A stretch of 64,000 bases of DNA, taken from positions 95,029,285 through 95,093,284 of the forward strand of contig CM042694.1 in assembly GCA_023614405.1 (NCBI GenBank), read 5' to 3'. This DNA comes from Avena insularis (taxonomy: Eukaryota; Streptophyta; Magnoliopsida; Poales; Poaceae). Both the position numbers and the translations under genes were made by a program. The first letter of the stretch is position 1. The number at the start of each line of letters is the position of its first letter. Below the pieces are notes generated by a model. It did not search any database. It was not told where the DNA came from and was given only the letters and a program-made list of their open reading frames with translations. This document shows positions 23,671-33,534 of this stretch, in pieces.

Positions 23671-24286
23671 GCGCTGGTCGCGCACCCTATGATTATTTTT
23701 CCTTGTACATCGTACTGTGTATCGATAACATCCACACTCGAATGCTATGGCGACTCCGCCTCATATTTTCCCTACAAAGAGATTACATCTCTTGGGCCAC
23801 CCGAATCATCTCCGCGATGACAAAAAATTCGGATGTCGTGCTTACAGCGTGAAGATAAGACCTGACTAAGGCCTGGCAACGCATCTGCTGCGCTCTACCA
23901 GAAATAATCCGTTCCTGCAGGTACGATGAAATAAGCCTTGATGGACTCGTTGAGTGCTCACATTTACACACTGGGATTCGACTCTGTAAGACCTCTGTGG
24001 CCTGAGTCGAATTACGCCAGCATTTTCGAATTCGAGTCCGGGGACTCGAGTTTGAGTAGGTAGCATTGTTTTTGCCCTAGAGCAATTAACTGGTCCTGAT
24101 CCGTCGAGCACACCAGGAATGTTTACCATCATCCCTATGAACTACTACAAATTCGACTGACCCGATGAACTTCTGGGTGAGTGCTTCGCACTCAACACAA
24201 TTATCGACTCCGACATCCTAATGCAAGATCAAGACTACTAAGTCTCCACCCGAATCTTACGATTCGCATGGACACTCGGGGGCTAC

Positions 24287-24847
24287 TGACATGGGTATGC
24301 CCAATAGGCACTCGACTATAGCCTACCTGGTGTGGCCCGACGGAAGGCTCACTCGACGAATTGCTAAGGCCCATGACGCCTATGACGGTTCGACTGATAT
24401 GAAGCCCATATGGACATCGAATCAAAGCGCGCAAGACAAGGAAATCTTAAGACTAGAGTTTGAATCTAACTTGTAACCAACTCGTATTGGTACCTGAGAC
24501 CTAGCCTCCCCATATATAAAGGCTAGGAGGGTCCAACGAGGAGGGCGGTTCCCCCAATATATAGATCTACGATCTTCCACATCGCGACTCTCATAATCGA
24601 TAATAGGTCTAGACATACGCCAGATCCAATCTGCGCATCCACTGCCATCGGCGACATTGTAATCCTTCGGATCATCATCAATCAAGAGTAGACAAGCACG
24701 AGTAGGGTCCTCTACGAGGTCTGAACCTGGGTAAACCTCGTGTCACCTGTGTGCTTGTTTGCTAGCCATACTGAGATCTCCAGCGCTCCTCTCTTCTCCA
24801 AAACCCAAGTCCATAACAATGGGCATTGATGAGTTAAACCCTCGTCA
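24287..24847 (+). repeat. 3' LTR of element D
   Basis: 561 bp, nearly identical to 20254-20814. The polypurine tract GGGGGCTAC ends one base before it. Confidence 0.9.
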
Positions 24848-24852
24848 GGAAG

Positions 24853-25193
24853 GTACCTCAAACCCCAAAACTTAAAAAAAATCTCTCTTCTACCTCCAAA
24901 CTCTCTCAAAACCTCAAGAGATCTTCATCTCTACTCAATTCCATTCGATTTCCTCGCACACAAGTGATCTATGGTATTCTTCTCCTCCGATCCTCCAATT
25001 ACTTTTTGCAAATTCATCTTCGATCTATTGTCATTATCAATCTAGGGTGAGACCTACTATGAACTAATTGCCATGATTCTCTTGCCTAGATTATTATTTT
25101 AGGGGATTCTTTAGTGTGCTATGATGAGGAATATGTTATACTTATTATGGTTGGATCAAAAAGTTTTATTTTTGTCTTTCTTCATTATTTTAG
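24853..25193 (+). promoter_or_regulatory. Leader with intron in front of element C second ORF
   Basis: C/T-rich untranslated sequence, then an intron-like segment 24974-25193: donor ATG|GTATTC, T-rich tract TTTTTGTCTTTCTTCATTATTTTAG shortened to its last bases TCATTATTTTAG, and acceptor directly followed by the start ATG at 25194. A similar leader with donor AAG|GTATGT lies at 900-1190. Splicing is inferred, not shown. Confidence 0.5.
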
Positions 25194-26345
25194 ATGGTGA
25201 ACACAAGGAGCCAAACTCGTGCTCGTGTCGCTGTTAGCGCTTCTCGGGCTATCGCTCAAGAAGGCATGGGGATACGGTTCAGGAATAAGCTCCAACGTGA
25301 TCGCTTTAACAAGATCAAGAACCAAGAAGTGAATGCAACCAAGTGGGCTTGCGCCATTATATTGAACCAACTTGGTATTTCTAATTACTTCAATTTACTT
25401 TGCAATAGGGTTGGCCTGCAAGACTTTGTATTCAATGATGTGCCTACTTATCACCGGTTAACTCTTGAATTTCTAAGTTCTTTGCAAAACACCGTTAAAC
25501 TATGGCATGGAGAGGACACGGTTTCTTTTCGACTTATGAACAACAATTACACTTTATCACTAAATGAATGGTGCGCATGTTTTAATCTTCCAAATGATGA
25601 TGTTAATGCCCTGCGCGTATCCTTTACTAGCTTAGACCCTTCCTCTAAACAATATTATAATGGAATGAGCTTCACTTCTAGAGTGAGCAAGGGGAAGAAT
25701 ATTCAACATTCTGCAATTCGCTATTTGTTCTATGTTATTGCTAACACCTTGCAGGAACGTAATGAGTTCACAAGACTCAATGAAGAGGACATCTTAGTCC
25801 TCGCAAAAGCTGCTTAGAACCACTTTGACTTGTCACTCAACTTGGGTGCAATCCTTGTGCGCTACCTGGCGCACCAATCCTCCCAAAGCCAAGGACCAAT
25901 CACAGGTGGAGACGTCATCACTGTGCTTGCCATTGCCCTAGGCATCGACCTAGGTGAGTTGCAATATGTGCTAGGTGAGCGACGTGTTGGTTTCTCTACT
26001 TTAAAGGCTTGTGGAATGCTCACTAGGAGAGGTGGTGTTTATTACTTGCATATTGCTGGAGCTGGGCGTCTCTACCCCGCTCCTATGCCTAATGGCATTT
26101 TCTCTATCGAGAAAGTACGTTTGCTATATGACTTGCATGTTGAGCAACACCAACCCGAGGAGGATATTCCGGATGAGGATCAAGAAGAGGAGCAAGAAGT
26201 TCCGTATCAAGAGGAGCAGCCACAAACCTGGTTCGCCACATACCAAGACTTCCAAGAACTTGGAGAGACTGTGGAGAGGATGCATAGCCTCTTCTTGAAC
26301 CTCCAAGGAACAACTAGTAATTTATCAACTCAATTTGCGAACTAG
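25194..26345 (+). pseudogene. Element C second ORF, plant transposon-protein (Athila ORF1-like) family
   Basis: One reading frame of 383 codons with a single in-frame TAG at 25815-25817. It starts M-V-N-T-R-S-Q, has a basic N-terminus, then a globular part with K-W-A-C and T-Y-H-R-L-T-L-E-F-L-S-S-L (residues 60-110), L-S-L-N-E-W-C-A-C-F-N-L-P-N-D-D, and a Glu/Gln-rich tail (Q-E-E-E-Q-E-V-P-Y-Q-E-E-Q) before a short helical end. This layout matches the 'putative plant transposon protein' domain found beside Athila-like gypsy elements; I rely on memory of the family here. The ORF lies in the usual place of an env-like gene, after gag-pro, array and leader. TAG replaces a likely glutamine. Readthrough cannot be excluded, but decay is simpler. 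Confidence 0.7.
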
Positions 26346-28779
26346 AGTAACGACTTTTTGTTGCCACCACAATGAGTTGAATGGCTTGCAAAAGCCTAAG
26401 CTTGGGGAAGTTTCCTCATTTATATTTATTTAGCGTTCATTTGCTTTTAATTACTTCGAGGTTATGTTTTTAATTCGATCTTATAAGCACTCGTGTTGGT
26501 TTCCCCAACACTTTATCTTTTTTTATTTCTATTTGCTTTCGAGATTTTCTAGCCGAGCTTTGCCGCCAATTTTCTATTCTTTAATTCCCTCTCTTAAAAA
26601 CAACAAAAAGATTTCTCCATTTATCTTTATTTTTCCCTCCTTCTTTTATTTCCGCCTCGAGGTTCTCATGTATTTGCAGGAGAGTGATCAAATTCGAGTT
26701 TCCAAGAAGCAAATAAAAAAGGAAGAGAGGTGTGAAACCAAACATGAGAGATATGCCTTATGACTCCCTAATTTTGAAGTTTGAGAAACCCATACTAAGT
26801 TAGTAGTAAATGTTGAGATATTATATTGGTGGAGTGAGTCTTTATATTGTAGTAAAGTTTTATTTGCATGGGTATTTAGTTGGGTACGTTTTGTTCTAGC
26901 TCTTGTAGTTAACCAAGTCTTGCCTAAAAATTTGATAAACAATTGTAATAAGAAAAGTCTCACAATTGAAGGCTTGGGTGTTGTAGTGTTTAGTCTTGAA
27001 GGCTTATTTCTAAAGACACTCAACACCACGAAATATAATGATTGACTTGATAGATCTCTTTAAAAGGATTTGTTCATTTAAATTAATGTTTAGCAGTTTT
27101 TGTGAGCATGCCAAAGTTTGACTTGTTAATCATAAGAATGATATAGTTTTAAGCGTGTTAAACTTAATGGGATGTCAACAACTCCGCTAGCATACGGACG
27201 ATCTTTATGGAGAAAACTCCTAGATTTCGGCTATGAGTTGATTAAACATATTAGCAGCAATGCTATAGTGGATAAGATTCTTGGCACTCCCGGGTCGCTG
27301 TGTTCATGATGGTATCACTCATATGGCTGATATGAGTAATCATTGTGCAAAAGGAACAAAAAACCTCAGTAATGCCATGAGTGTCCATCACAGCCCGATA
27401 AACTACTAATTTTTTTGGCATGATGTCAATTACTTAAGAACTGAAATTCTTGAAGGACAATGAATGGCAAAGTAGTGCTTGAAAAGTCTTGATTTATTGA
27501 TGTGGGAGAATTGAGATACTCTAGTGTATATGCTTTTCATGACAACTCTCACACCCTCAATTTTACATGAGTATACTTTATTGTTCAAAGGCAAACCTAT
27601 GAGTTGATTACATGACATGGAATAAAGTTTACTCAATTAAATCATCCATGTTAATAATAATTTTGCTGCGCCACAAGCAATGGAGAAGGACGGAAAATAA
27701 TTTAGGTCGGGCGGGAGAGGATTTTTAGAGTCTTAGATCACTAATTCTCATTGACCACAACTAGTGAATTAAACAAATTCTCCACCCCACCTGCTAGCCA
27801 TGGATGCATGGAATTGCAAAAAATTGGAGAAATAAATTACTTTTCCCCTTTGCAGCCCCTTCCTATTCCTCTCCATTTTTGCATTTTTGACAAAATGTGG
27901 TTTTATAAGGAAAATGTTTTGTTGTAATTCAAACAGAATATAATAATGCACAAGGTATAAAAAAACATCCAAGAGAGCGCTTGCACTAAATACAAAGAAA
28001 TGAGTACCTGGATATGTACTGTACCAAACCAATCGATAAAGACACTGTGACCGCGCCATGTGCATGCAGAAGAAAAACAAGGCATGGAGCATTGGAGCAA
28101 ACCCTGCAAGATGCTCAAGGTAGATGGATAGCACGGACGGGATGGAGGTCAGAACATGTACACACAGATAACCTTGTTGTTGGTGTCGCCGCGCGCACTT
28201 CCTATCGTTGCCGCTGATCTGTCTGTCTGTGGTGGCATGTTCCGCTCCACGCAGTTGCGCGTCGCCGCTAGTGATCGAGTCGTGCGGCCGCCGTCTCCCA
28301 TCTCATTTGGATTCCTCTCTTCTTACTGGCTCGGTCGGAAAAACAATCGAACCAATGGATCCGTCGAGCCGCACCAGGCCAGCACACAACACTTCTCCAA
28401 CTCGTTCGAAAGAGGCCCAGTAGCCAGCTGCCCACCCCATCTCTTCCCTTCGCTTCTCCTTTCTTCTCCAATCACCTAGGAACAAACAGATCTGACCATC
28501 GGTGGTGATGGCTACATGTTCATGACCTTTTGCCAAAATTTAAGGTAGGGCAGCTGCCCTGCCTTGCCCAAAGGGGTCCTCTTCCCCTAGCTACAAGGAT
28601 GCATGAAAACTCGTATGATATGCTTACCATTACTCTATCTATGCTGAAGTTTTTCAAATTTATGAAGTGGAGGAAACATGAGACTATCAATCATGAGAAA
28701 GATCATCATCTCGTTATTTTAGTTTAAATGCTGAGTTCCTATTTAATTTTGGTTTTCTTGCTCGAGGACGGTCAAGTTT
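26346..28779 (+). other. Long 3' non-coding tail of element C
   Basis: AT-rich with no coding signal. AAGCCTAAGCTTGGGGAAG at 26391-26409 resembles a polypurine tract well before the real one. A GC-rich stretch at about 27990-28590 stands out and is reported separately. No TIRs were recognised around it. Confidence 0.5.
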
Positions 28780-28793
28780 AAGCTTAGGGAGGT
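28780..28793 (+). other. Polypurine tract of element C
   Basis: AGCTTAGGGAGGT directly before the 3' LTR TGATGGC. Confidence 0.75.
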
Positions 28794-30090
28794 TGATGGC
28801 TCTGAAATATAGCCATCTATGTCCACATTTAAACTGGATATTATTCATATTTTTGAAGAAATATCTCTCTAAACACTGCCAGTAATGCCTAATGATCAAA
28901 GGGGTATGCAATCCCTTCTTGCTATTTTTTCTGCACAGATAATAACGTTTGATGATGGGAATCACTACATTAAAGTCAAAGAAACGAGATTTCCAACAAC
29001 CTAAAGAAACCAGGAGTCATGAAGTGGAGACAAACGCTTTAGCGACCAACTATACGAAGGGAATAAAATTCCGGCCGTATAGTTCCGGTCATATAGTTGC
29101 CATCAACACCGCTAGGTCAAACAAAACAACTTTCGTGAAGGGACCCCTATATAAAGAGGCCTCGGGCGACGAGAAAAGAGCCTGCCCAGCACCTCCCAGA
29201 TCATTAGCCACCTCCAGATCTCCATCCACAACACCGAAGAACCGCCGGAGAAATAGACTTAGATCTAATCTCCAAACCCTTCTCCACCACCATAGCCATA
29301 TTCCACCACTTTCAATAGTAGATCTCGTCTTTGATTGGCGACATTGTAAGACTATTTTCTATCAATCTCATGATTTTCATTACAATGTTTATGATCTTTG
29401 ATCTTATATCTATGCGTGAGTAATTCTCCTTGGGCTAAGGGCTTCGTCCTAGCCGTGTAGCTTTTGTGCATGTTATTTATCATAGATGGGATCATGTATT
29501 TGTTTGTATGACATGATGATTATTGTATCCTATATTTCCTCAATCTAAGGACTTGTCAGGTACCCAAGACCCTGAGGATTGAGCTAGGTATAGAGAGTAT
29601 GAGTAATGACTAATATGCAGGTTGGGAACCCCAGTGGCGGAAGGGGTGGTACGGCTGTATGTGAGGGATTTACTTGGGATTAACTATGATGTCACTATGC
29701 ATATCATTAGTTCTATTTCTTCTATGGATGAGACTAGTAGTTTATTGCTATACGCGGTTGCGGAGGCAATAGTAATTATGGATGCACTGCCCACATATAA
29801 TTTATCTTGCTCTAACAATTACATGCATACTTTATTTTTATGTTTTATTCCCATCAGATGTTTTGCACAGCTACAGTTGAAACCGAATGCCCTAGGCCCT
29901 CTCTCTCCATCATCGACAACAAAAAAAGATGCAAAATCTTGGTTCGGTAAAAACACAAAAGGAATTCTAAAACTCCCGAAGGTCCGTTAAAGTAACTTCA
30001 CTATGCTTCTGCTTCCCGAGGATTCGATAAACCTAGGTCTACTAGGGAAAAAGATCTATACCACATCCGTAATCCAGATCCAAGATATCA
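28794..30090 (+). repeat. 3' LTR of element C
   Basis: 1297 bp, partner of 16208-17503, with many substitutions but the hairpin (about 29040-29098) and TATATAAA (29148-29155) both kept. Ends CCAAGATATCA. Confidence 0.88.
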
Positions 30091-30264
30091 GCCATGGGCG
30101 TGGGGCTAGCTCGGGCTCCCATCTTGCAACGCTAACCTGGGTAAGTTGTGTGTCCGGCGCTCATACAGATAATCTATGGGTCCCACGCTGATATGGTTTA
30201 GTGGAGAGTGTCCACTACAGGACCCGGTCCAACACGGCTCCATTCGTCAGCGTGTAATGGTAAG

Positions 30265-31222
30265 TGTTGGAATTTTTTCCTAAATAACCCACCCATATTT
30301 CCATTTCAATCATTCCTGAAAATCCTAGAGGTCCATGTGGCCCATTCATGCATGGAAAGAGGTGGGACAAATGTTTAGTCTCACATTGCTAGTTGAAGAA
30401 AAGTTTCACCACCTTATAAGGGGACTCTTCCACCACTTGGTAAAAGGATGAGTAGGAGAGAGACATACACGCGCTCTCCTCCTTCTTCGCCGCCCTCCTT
30501 GCCTCTTTACGATGCGCGTGCGTGTCGCGGGTTGAGGGAATCTCGCCGAGCCGACTTTCTTTTTGTGACACATGAACGGAATACATGCAGTCGGTGCTAC
30601 TCGGGTTTAAATACAAAGTCAGTGGGAAATGATTACGAACTGAGTGGCTATTCGGCTATTGTCAACGCTTGTTAGGTTCACCTCCCAGTGTCTTTTTCGT
30701 CTCCTCGTGCAGCTTGTTCACCTCCTCTAATGGTGCCTACATAAGAGAGGTCGCTCCTCTCCACTAGATACACACCTTTGCACTCTCGTTTCAGAGCATT
30801 GCACTACCTACGGGATCTTCCCCATCCCGTCTTGTGACGTGCACGCTAGTCGGGATAGTAGGCCTCCGAAACTCTATCTCTTCGAGTCTTGTACGGGGAA
30901 AGGGTGATAAGGTTTTTGGGGAGCGCTATCGCGCGACTACTGACTTCTTCTTCTTATTTGCCATGGACGTTCTGGACACCGACGACATCTTTACCGATGA
31001 CGACTTCTTCTTGGAGGTCGACGACATCCTCGGCAACATGAGTGACAACGGCAACAACATCACTGGTCCCTCCTCTACACTGTATGTGTCTCTCTTCCTT
31101 CTATTCGAGATCCTCTTGCAGCTCGTACTTCTAGTCTTTGGCCTAGATATATGTTGTTGTTTATCTCTACTAGATTATTTCACTAGTTTGCTTGGTATAG
31201 TCTTGTTTTACCCTTTCAAACA
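30265..31222. mobile_element. Solo LTR, copia-like
   Basis: Starts TGTTGGAATTTTTTCC and ends CCCTTTCAAACA. The flanking pentamers GTAAG (30260-30264) and CTAAG (31223-31227) agree at four of five bases, so both ends look intact. No interior sequence follows on either side, as expected for a solo LTR left by recombination. Internal words such as TTAGTCTCACATTGCTAGTTGA and ACCACCTTATAAGG, here quoted in part, are typical of grass copia LTRs. ORFs inside (for example 30834-31226) are not coding. Confidence 0.7.
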
Positions 31223-31227
31223 CTAAG

Positions 31228-31420
31228 GATGACGGACAACAAGTTTCAGACTTTGTGAGAGTTTTAGACAAGAGGTTGGAAAAAGTGAGAAAAAGTATAG
31301 CATCTGTGCAAAAGTGAGTACAACTAAAGAACGAGGAACACGAAATAGAAATCATTTTTTTATGAAGAGCCAATCTCAAATTTTACAGGATGCACATACG
31401 CGCGGTTCCTAGATAGATAA
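31228..31420. other. Short flank, unassigned
   Basis: No feature seen. Separates the solo LTR from the F-box fragment. Confidence 0.3.
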
Positions 31421-31562
31421 TGTAGCTTGCACAGCTTCCTGCCACATGACCTACCGTGTTTCGCCAAGAAGGAGCTCCCCCACACGCCGTCGTCGACCAA
31501 GAAGGGACTATTTCGGCGCCTCTTTGACGAGCCCGTCCTGCTGCCACTTAAATTTGTGGTAC
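31421..31562 (+). pseudogene. F-box/PP2 gene fragment (exon 1 3' part)
   Basis: Plus-strand frame reads S-F-L-P-H-D-L-P-C-F-A-K-K-E-L-P-H-T-P and S-S-T-K-K-G-L-F-R-R-L-F-D-E-P-V-L-L-P, matching the end of exon 1 of the gene at 46581. The F-box itself and the exons coding the PP2 domain are missing. It is a relic of a third family member ~15 kb upstream. Confidence 0.75.
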
Positions 31563-31842
31563 ACACGAATACATCATACGGTGCTATCATTTAATCTTCC
31601 CAAAATCTAAGGAGAAAACGTGCCCTCTCTAGTCTCTTGGAGCACACACAAACATTAGTTGCGAGGATATTCTCATTTTTTCCATGGAATTTTTTATTTT
31701 TCTGGGCTTCTTTGTGTTTATTCACACACCACCGGATCGGAATCGTGTGTCCAGGTGCATTGTCACACACGGGCACACGCGCGGGCACGTTCGCGCGATA
31801 GCTCGTCTATCATTTTCTCCTATGCGGTCCTTACGATAATAT
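31563..31842. other. Unassigned flank
   Basis: No clear feature. The CACTA terminus expected near its right end is absent. Confidence 0.3.
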
Positions 31843-31945
31843 GTTCACGGAGACACCAACCGGGACTAAAGGGGTTAAGACAGGCGTGGGACCCTTTTGT
31901 CCTGGTTGGTGTCTCCAACCATGACTAAAGGTCCATGTTCCTATA
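31843..31945 (+). repeat. CACTA left subterminal repeats
   Basis: GGAGACACCAACCGGGACTAAAGG and its imperfect inverted partner, here quoted in part, form the usual transposase-binding-type subterminal region; ATATATACCC follows. The outermost CACTA tip is not present. Confidence 0.6.
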
Positions 31946-32088
31946 TATACCCCCAGCCTGATATGCTTGTGTGTGAGCTGGTTTGTTTTTCCCTTCTTAT
32001 GCACAAGTGGTGTATGGTGATTTGTTTTTCCCCTCTATGCAAAAGAGGTGCTCGATGAAATGCGTGAGAGCATTATGCCACTTGAGTT

Positions 32089-33421
32089 TAGGGATGGAAC
32101 CCGCAAGGTATGGGTGCGGGTGGAACCACCCCATACCCGCACCCGTCCTCACCGAGTCTACCCATCACCCGCACCCATACCCGTCAACGGGTGCAAGTTT
32201 TTCCCATACCCGTCACCCGGCAGGGATAGTGGGTACCCGGGGGTTAAAATACCTGTGTTTTACGGCACACGAAAATGAACAAAAAAGAGTAGAAAACAAC
32301 ATATAACAATAATTTATAAGCATTAACACAGTAATTTAAGTTCACAAATTCATAGAAAAAGATAAGACCACAAAATAAGCATTACAATAAAAAGATGATA
32401 TTATAGCAAGTTCAACCAAAATAAACTCGAGCAATCTAGTAGTAACAAAACATAGGCCATGATGCAACATTTATTCGATCTTGATCATGACTCGCCATGA
32501 CCATGCCTCAAAATCTCAAATGGCCTTGTCCTAGTTGGAAAAAAGAGTTCATTAACCTATTAGAATTTGCATTGTATAAGATGCACGACGTCCTGCTTTG
32601 GCGGTGCTATGTCTTGGATCCCGGAGGAGGACCATGGCATTGGCCTAGGAGTGGGACTTGGCACTTTCCTGGCGCTCGGAGACGGAACGCACAACCCGAT
32701 GATGGGGTTGGGCTTGGACTCAGGGTCGGCGTGTCGTGCTCCTAGCCATGGGATCACTGTCCTCCGGCTCTATCGGCGTGAGATGCAAGTCCTCCTCCAC
32801 ATCCATGTCCTCTTGCAAGGAATGCCTGGTGTCGGTAGCGTCCATGGCGTTCACGCGTGTAGGAACAAGGAGCGACCGATCGGGGCCGGCCGCTCGGCTA
32901 TGGAGTCTAGAGCGTCCGCACGTGATGCAGATCAAGTGACACTAGCGACGACCCATGATGGCTGATAGAGAAAAGATATTGGTCATGAGATTGAATATGT
33001 TTAGCTAGTTAAGTATGTTACGTCAGGTGAATTAATCCTAGAGATACTACATGGGAGTAACGGGAATGGACTGTGGCAATAGAGGAAAAAAGGATACGTG
33101 CAATTAGAGGTTATTAATATATCCAGGTAAATAGAGATCCTAGGTGTGAAATCTGTGTTTAGTTTTGACCTATAGAGATTAATGGGACAAAATAGATTAT
33201 CTAAGTTAGAATTTTATATTTGAGGTCCACTTGTCAAATATGTAGACGGGTACACGGGTACACGGGGGTGGGTTGTATGATCCCGTACCCGTACCCGCCA
33301 CACCCGGTGGGTTTAGGATTTACCCATTTATATACCCATGGGTATTTTTCCCCAAACCCTTACCCTAATAGGGTTTTTACCCGCCGGGTACATGGGTGAT
33401 GGGTACCCATTGCCATCCCTA
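32089..33421. mobile_element. hAT-like non-autonomous transposon
   Basis: Terminal inverted repeats TAGGGATGG(A)A... and ...TTGCCATCCCTA, with long subterminal runs of GGGTACCCG/ACCCGCACCC type. Flanking octamers CTTGAGTT (32081-32088) and CATGAGTT (33422-33429) match at seven of eight positions, the hAT target-site length. The interior (32500-32960) has a GC-rich patch whose minus strand reads an acidic segment (E-D-M-D-V-E-E-D-L) but no hATC dimerisation domain. Element is 1333 bp. Confidence 0.8.
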
Positions 33422-33534
33422 CATGAGTTCACACAAAACAAGCATGATATGAAGTGCCTGAGCCACACTTAATCTTTCTCCTCTTTCTTTCCTCCTCGAT
33501 CGAGGTTAGCAACTTTATCCTTTCATTTGTCATT

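Larger units (their letters stand above)
20254..24847 (+). mobile_element. Element D: complete non-autonomous gypsy-type element nested in C
   Basis: Two LTRs of equal length (561 bp) bound a 3.5-kb interior. Flanking pentamers are AGAAG (20249-20253) and GGAAG (24848-24852), four of five matching. The interior begins with TTGCGCTGTCTGTGGGAA, a primer-binding type common in grass gypsy elements (usually GGCGCCGTCTGTGGGAA), and ends in the polypurine tract CTCGGGGGCTAC. No gag or pol motif is visible in any frame. The LTRs are nearly identical, so it inserted recently, after C. Confidence 0.88.
16208..30090 (+). mobile_element. Element C: non-autonomous Ty3/gypsy retrotransposon with two coding regions
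   Basis: Paired LTRs (16208-17503 and 28794-30090) frame an interior of 6.7 kb once nested element D is removed. Order: primer-binding site, gag-protease frame, conserved stem-loop, four-unit hairpin array, (D), spliced leader, second ORF, long non-coding tail, polypurine tract, LTR. No RT, RNase H or integrase motif is seen, so it depends on a helper. Flanking pentamers AGCAT and GCCAT match only partly, so the target duplication has decayed or one end has rearranged. LTRs differ at many sites, making C older than D. Confidence 0.85.

Noticed and set aside
25830..26345. Separate 171-codon gene downstream of element C ORF2
   Set aside because: Same reading frame as 25194-25817, separated by one TAG; it is the C-terminal part of one protein.
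16203..30095. Clean 5-bp target duplication for element C
   Set aside because: AGCAT and GCCAT agree at only three of five positions, so I do not claim an intact duplication.
30834..31226. 130-codon ORF with an acidic D-D-F-F stretch
   Set aside because: Lies wholly within the solo LTR and ends at its boundary. LTR leaders of this type often show a short acidic frame; no support as a gene.
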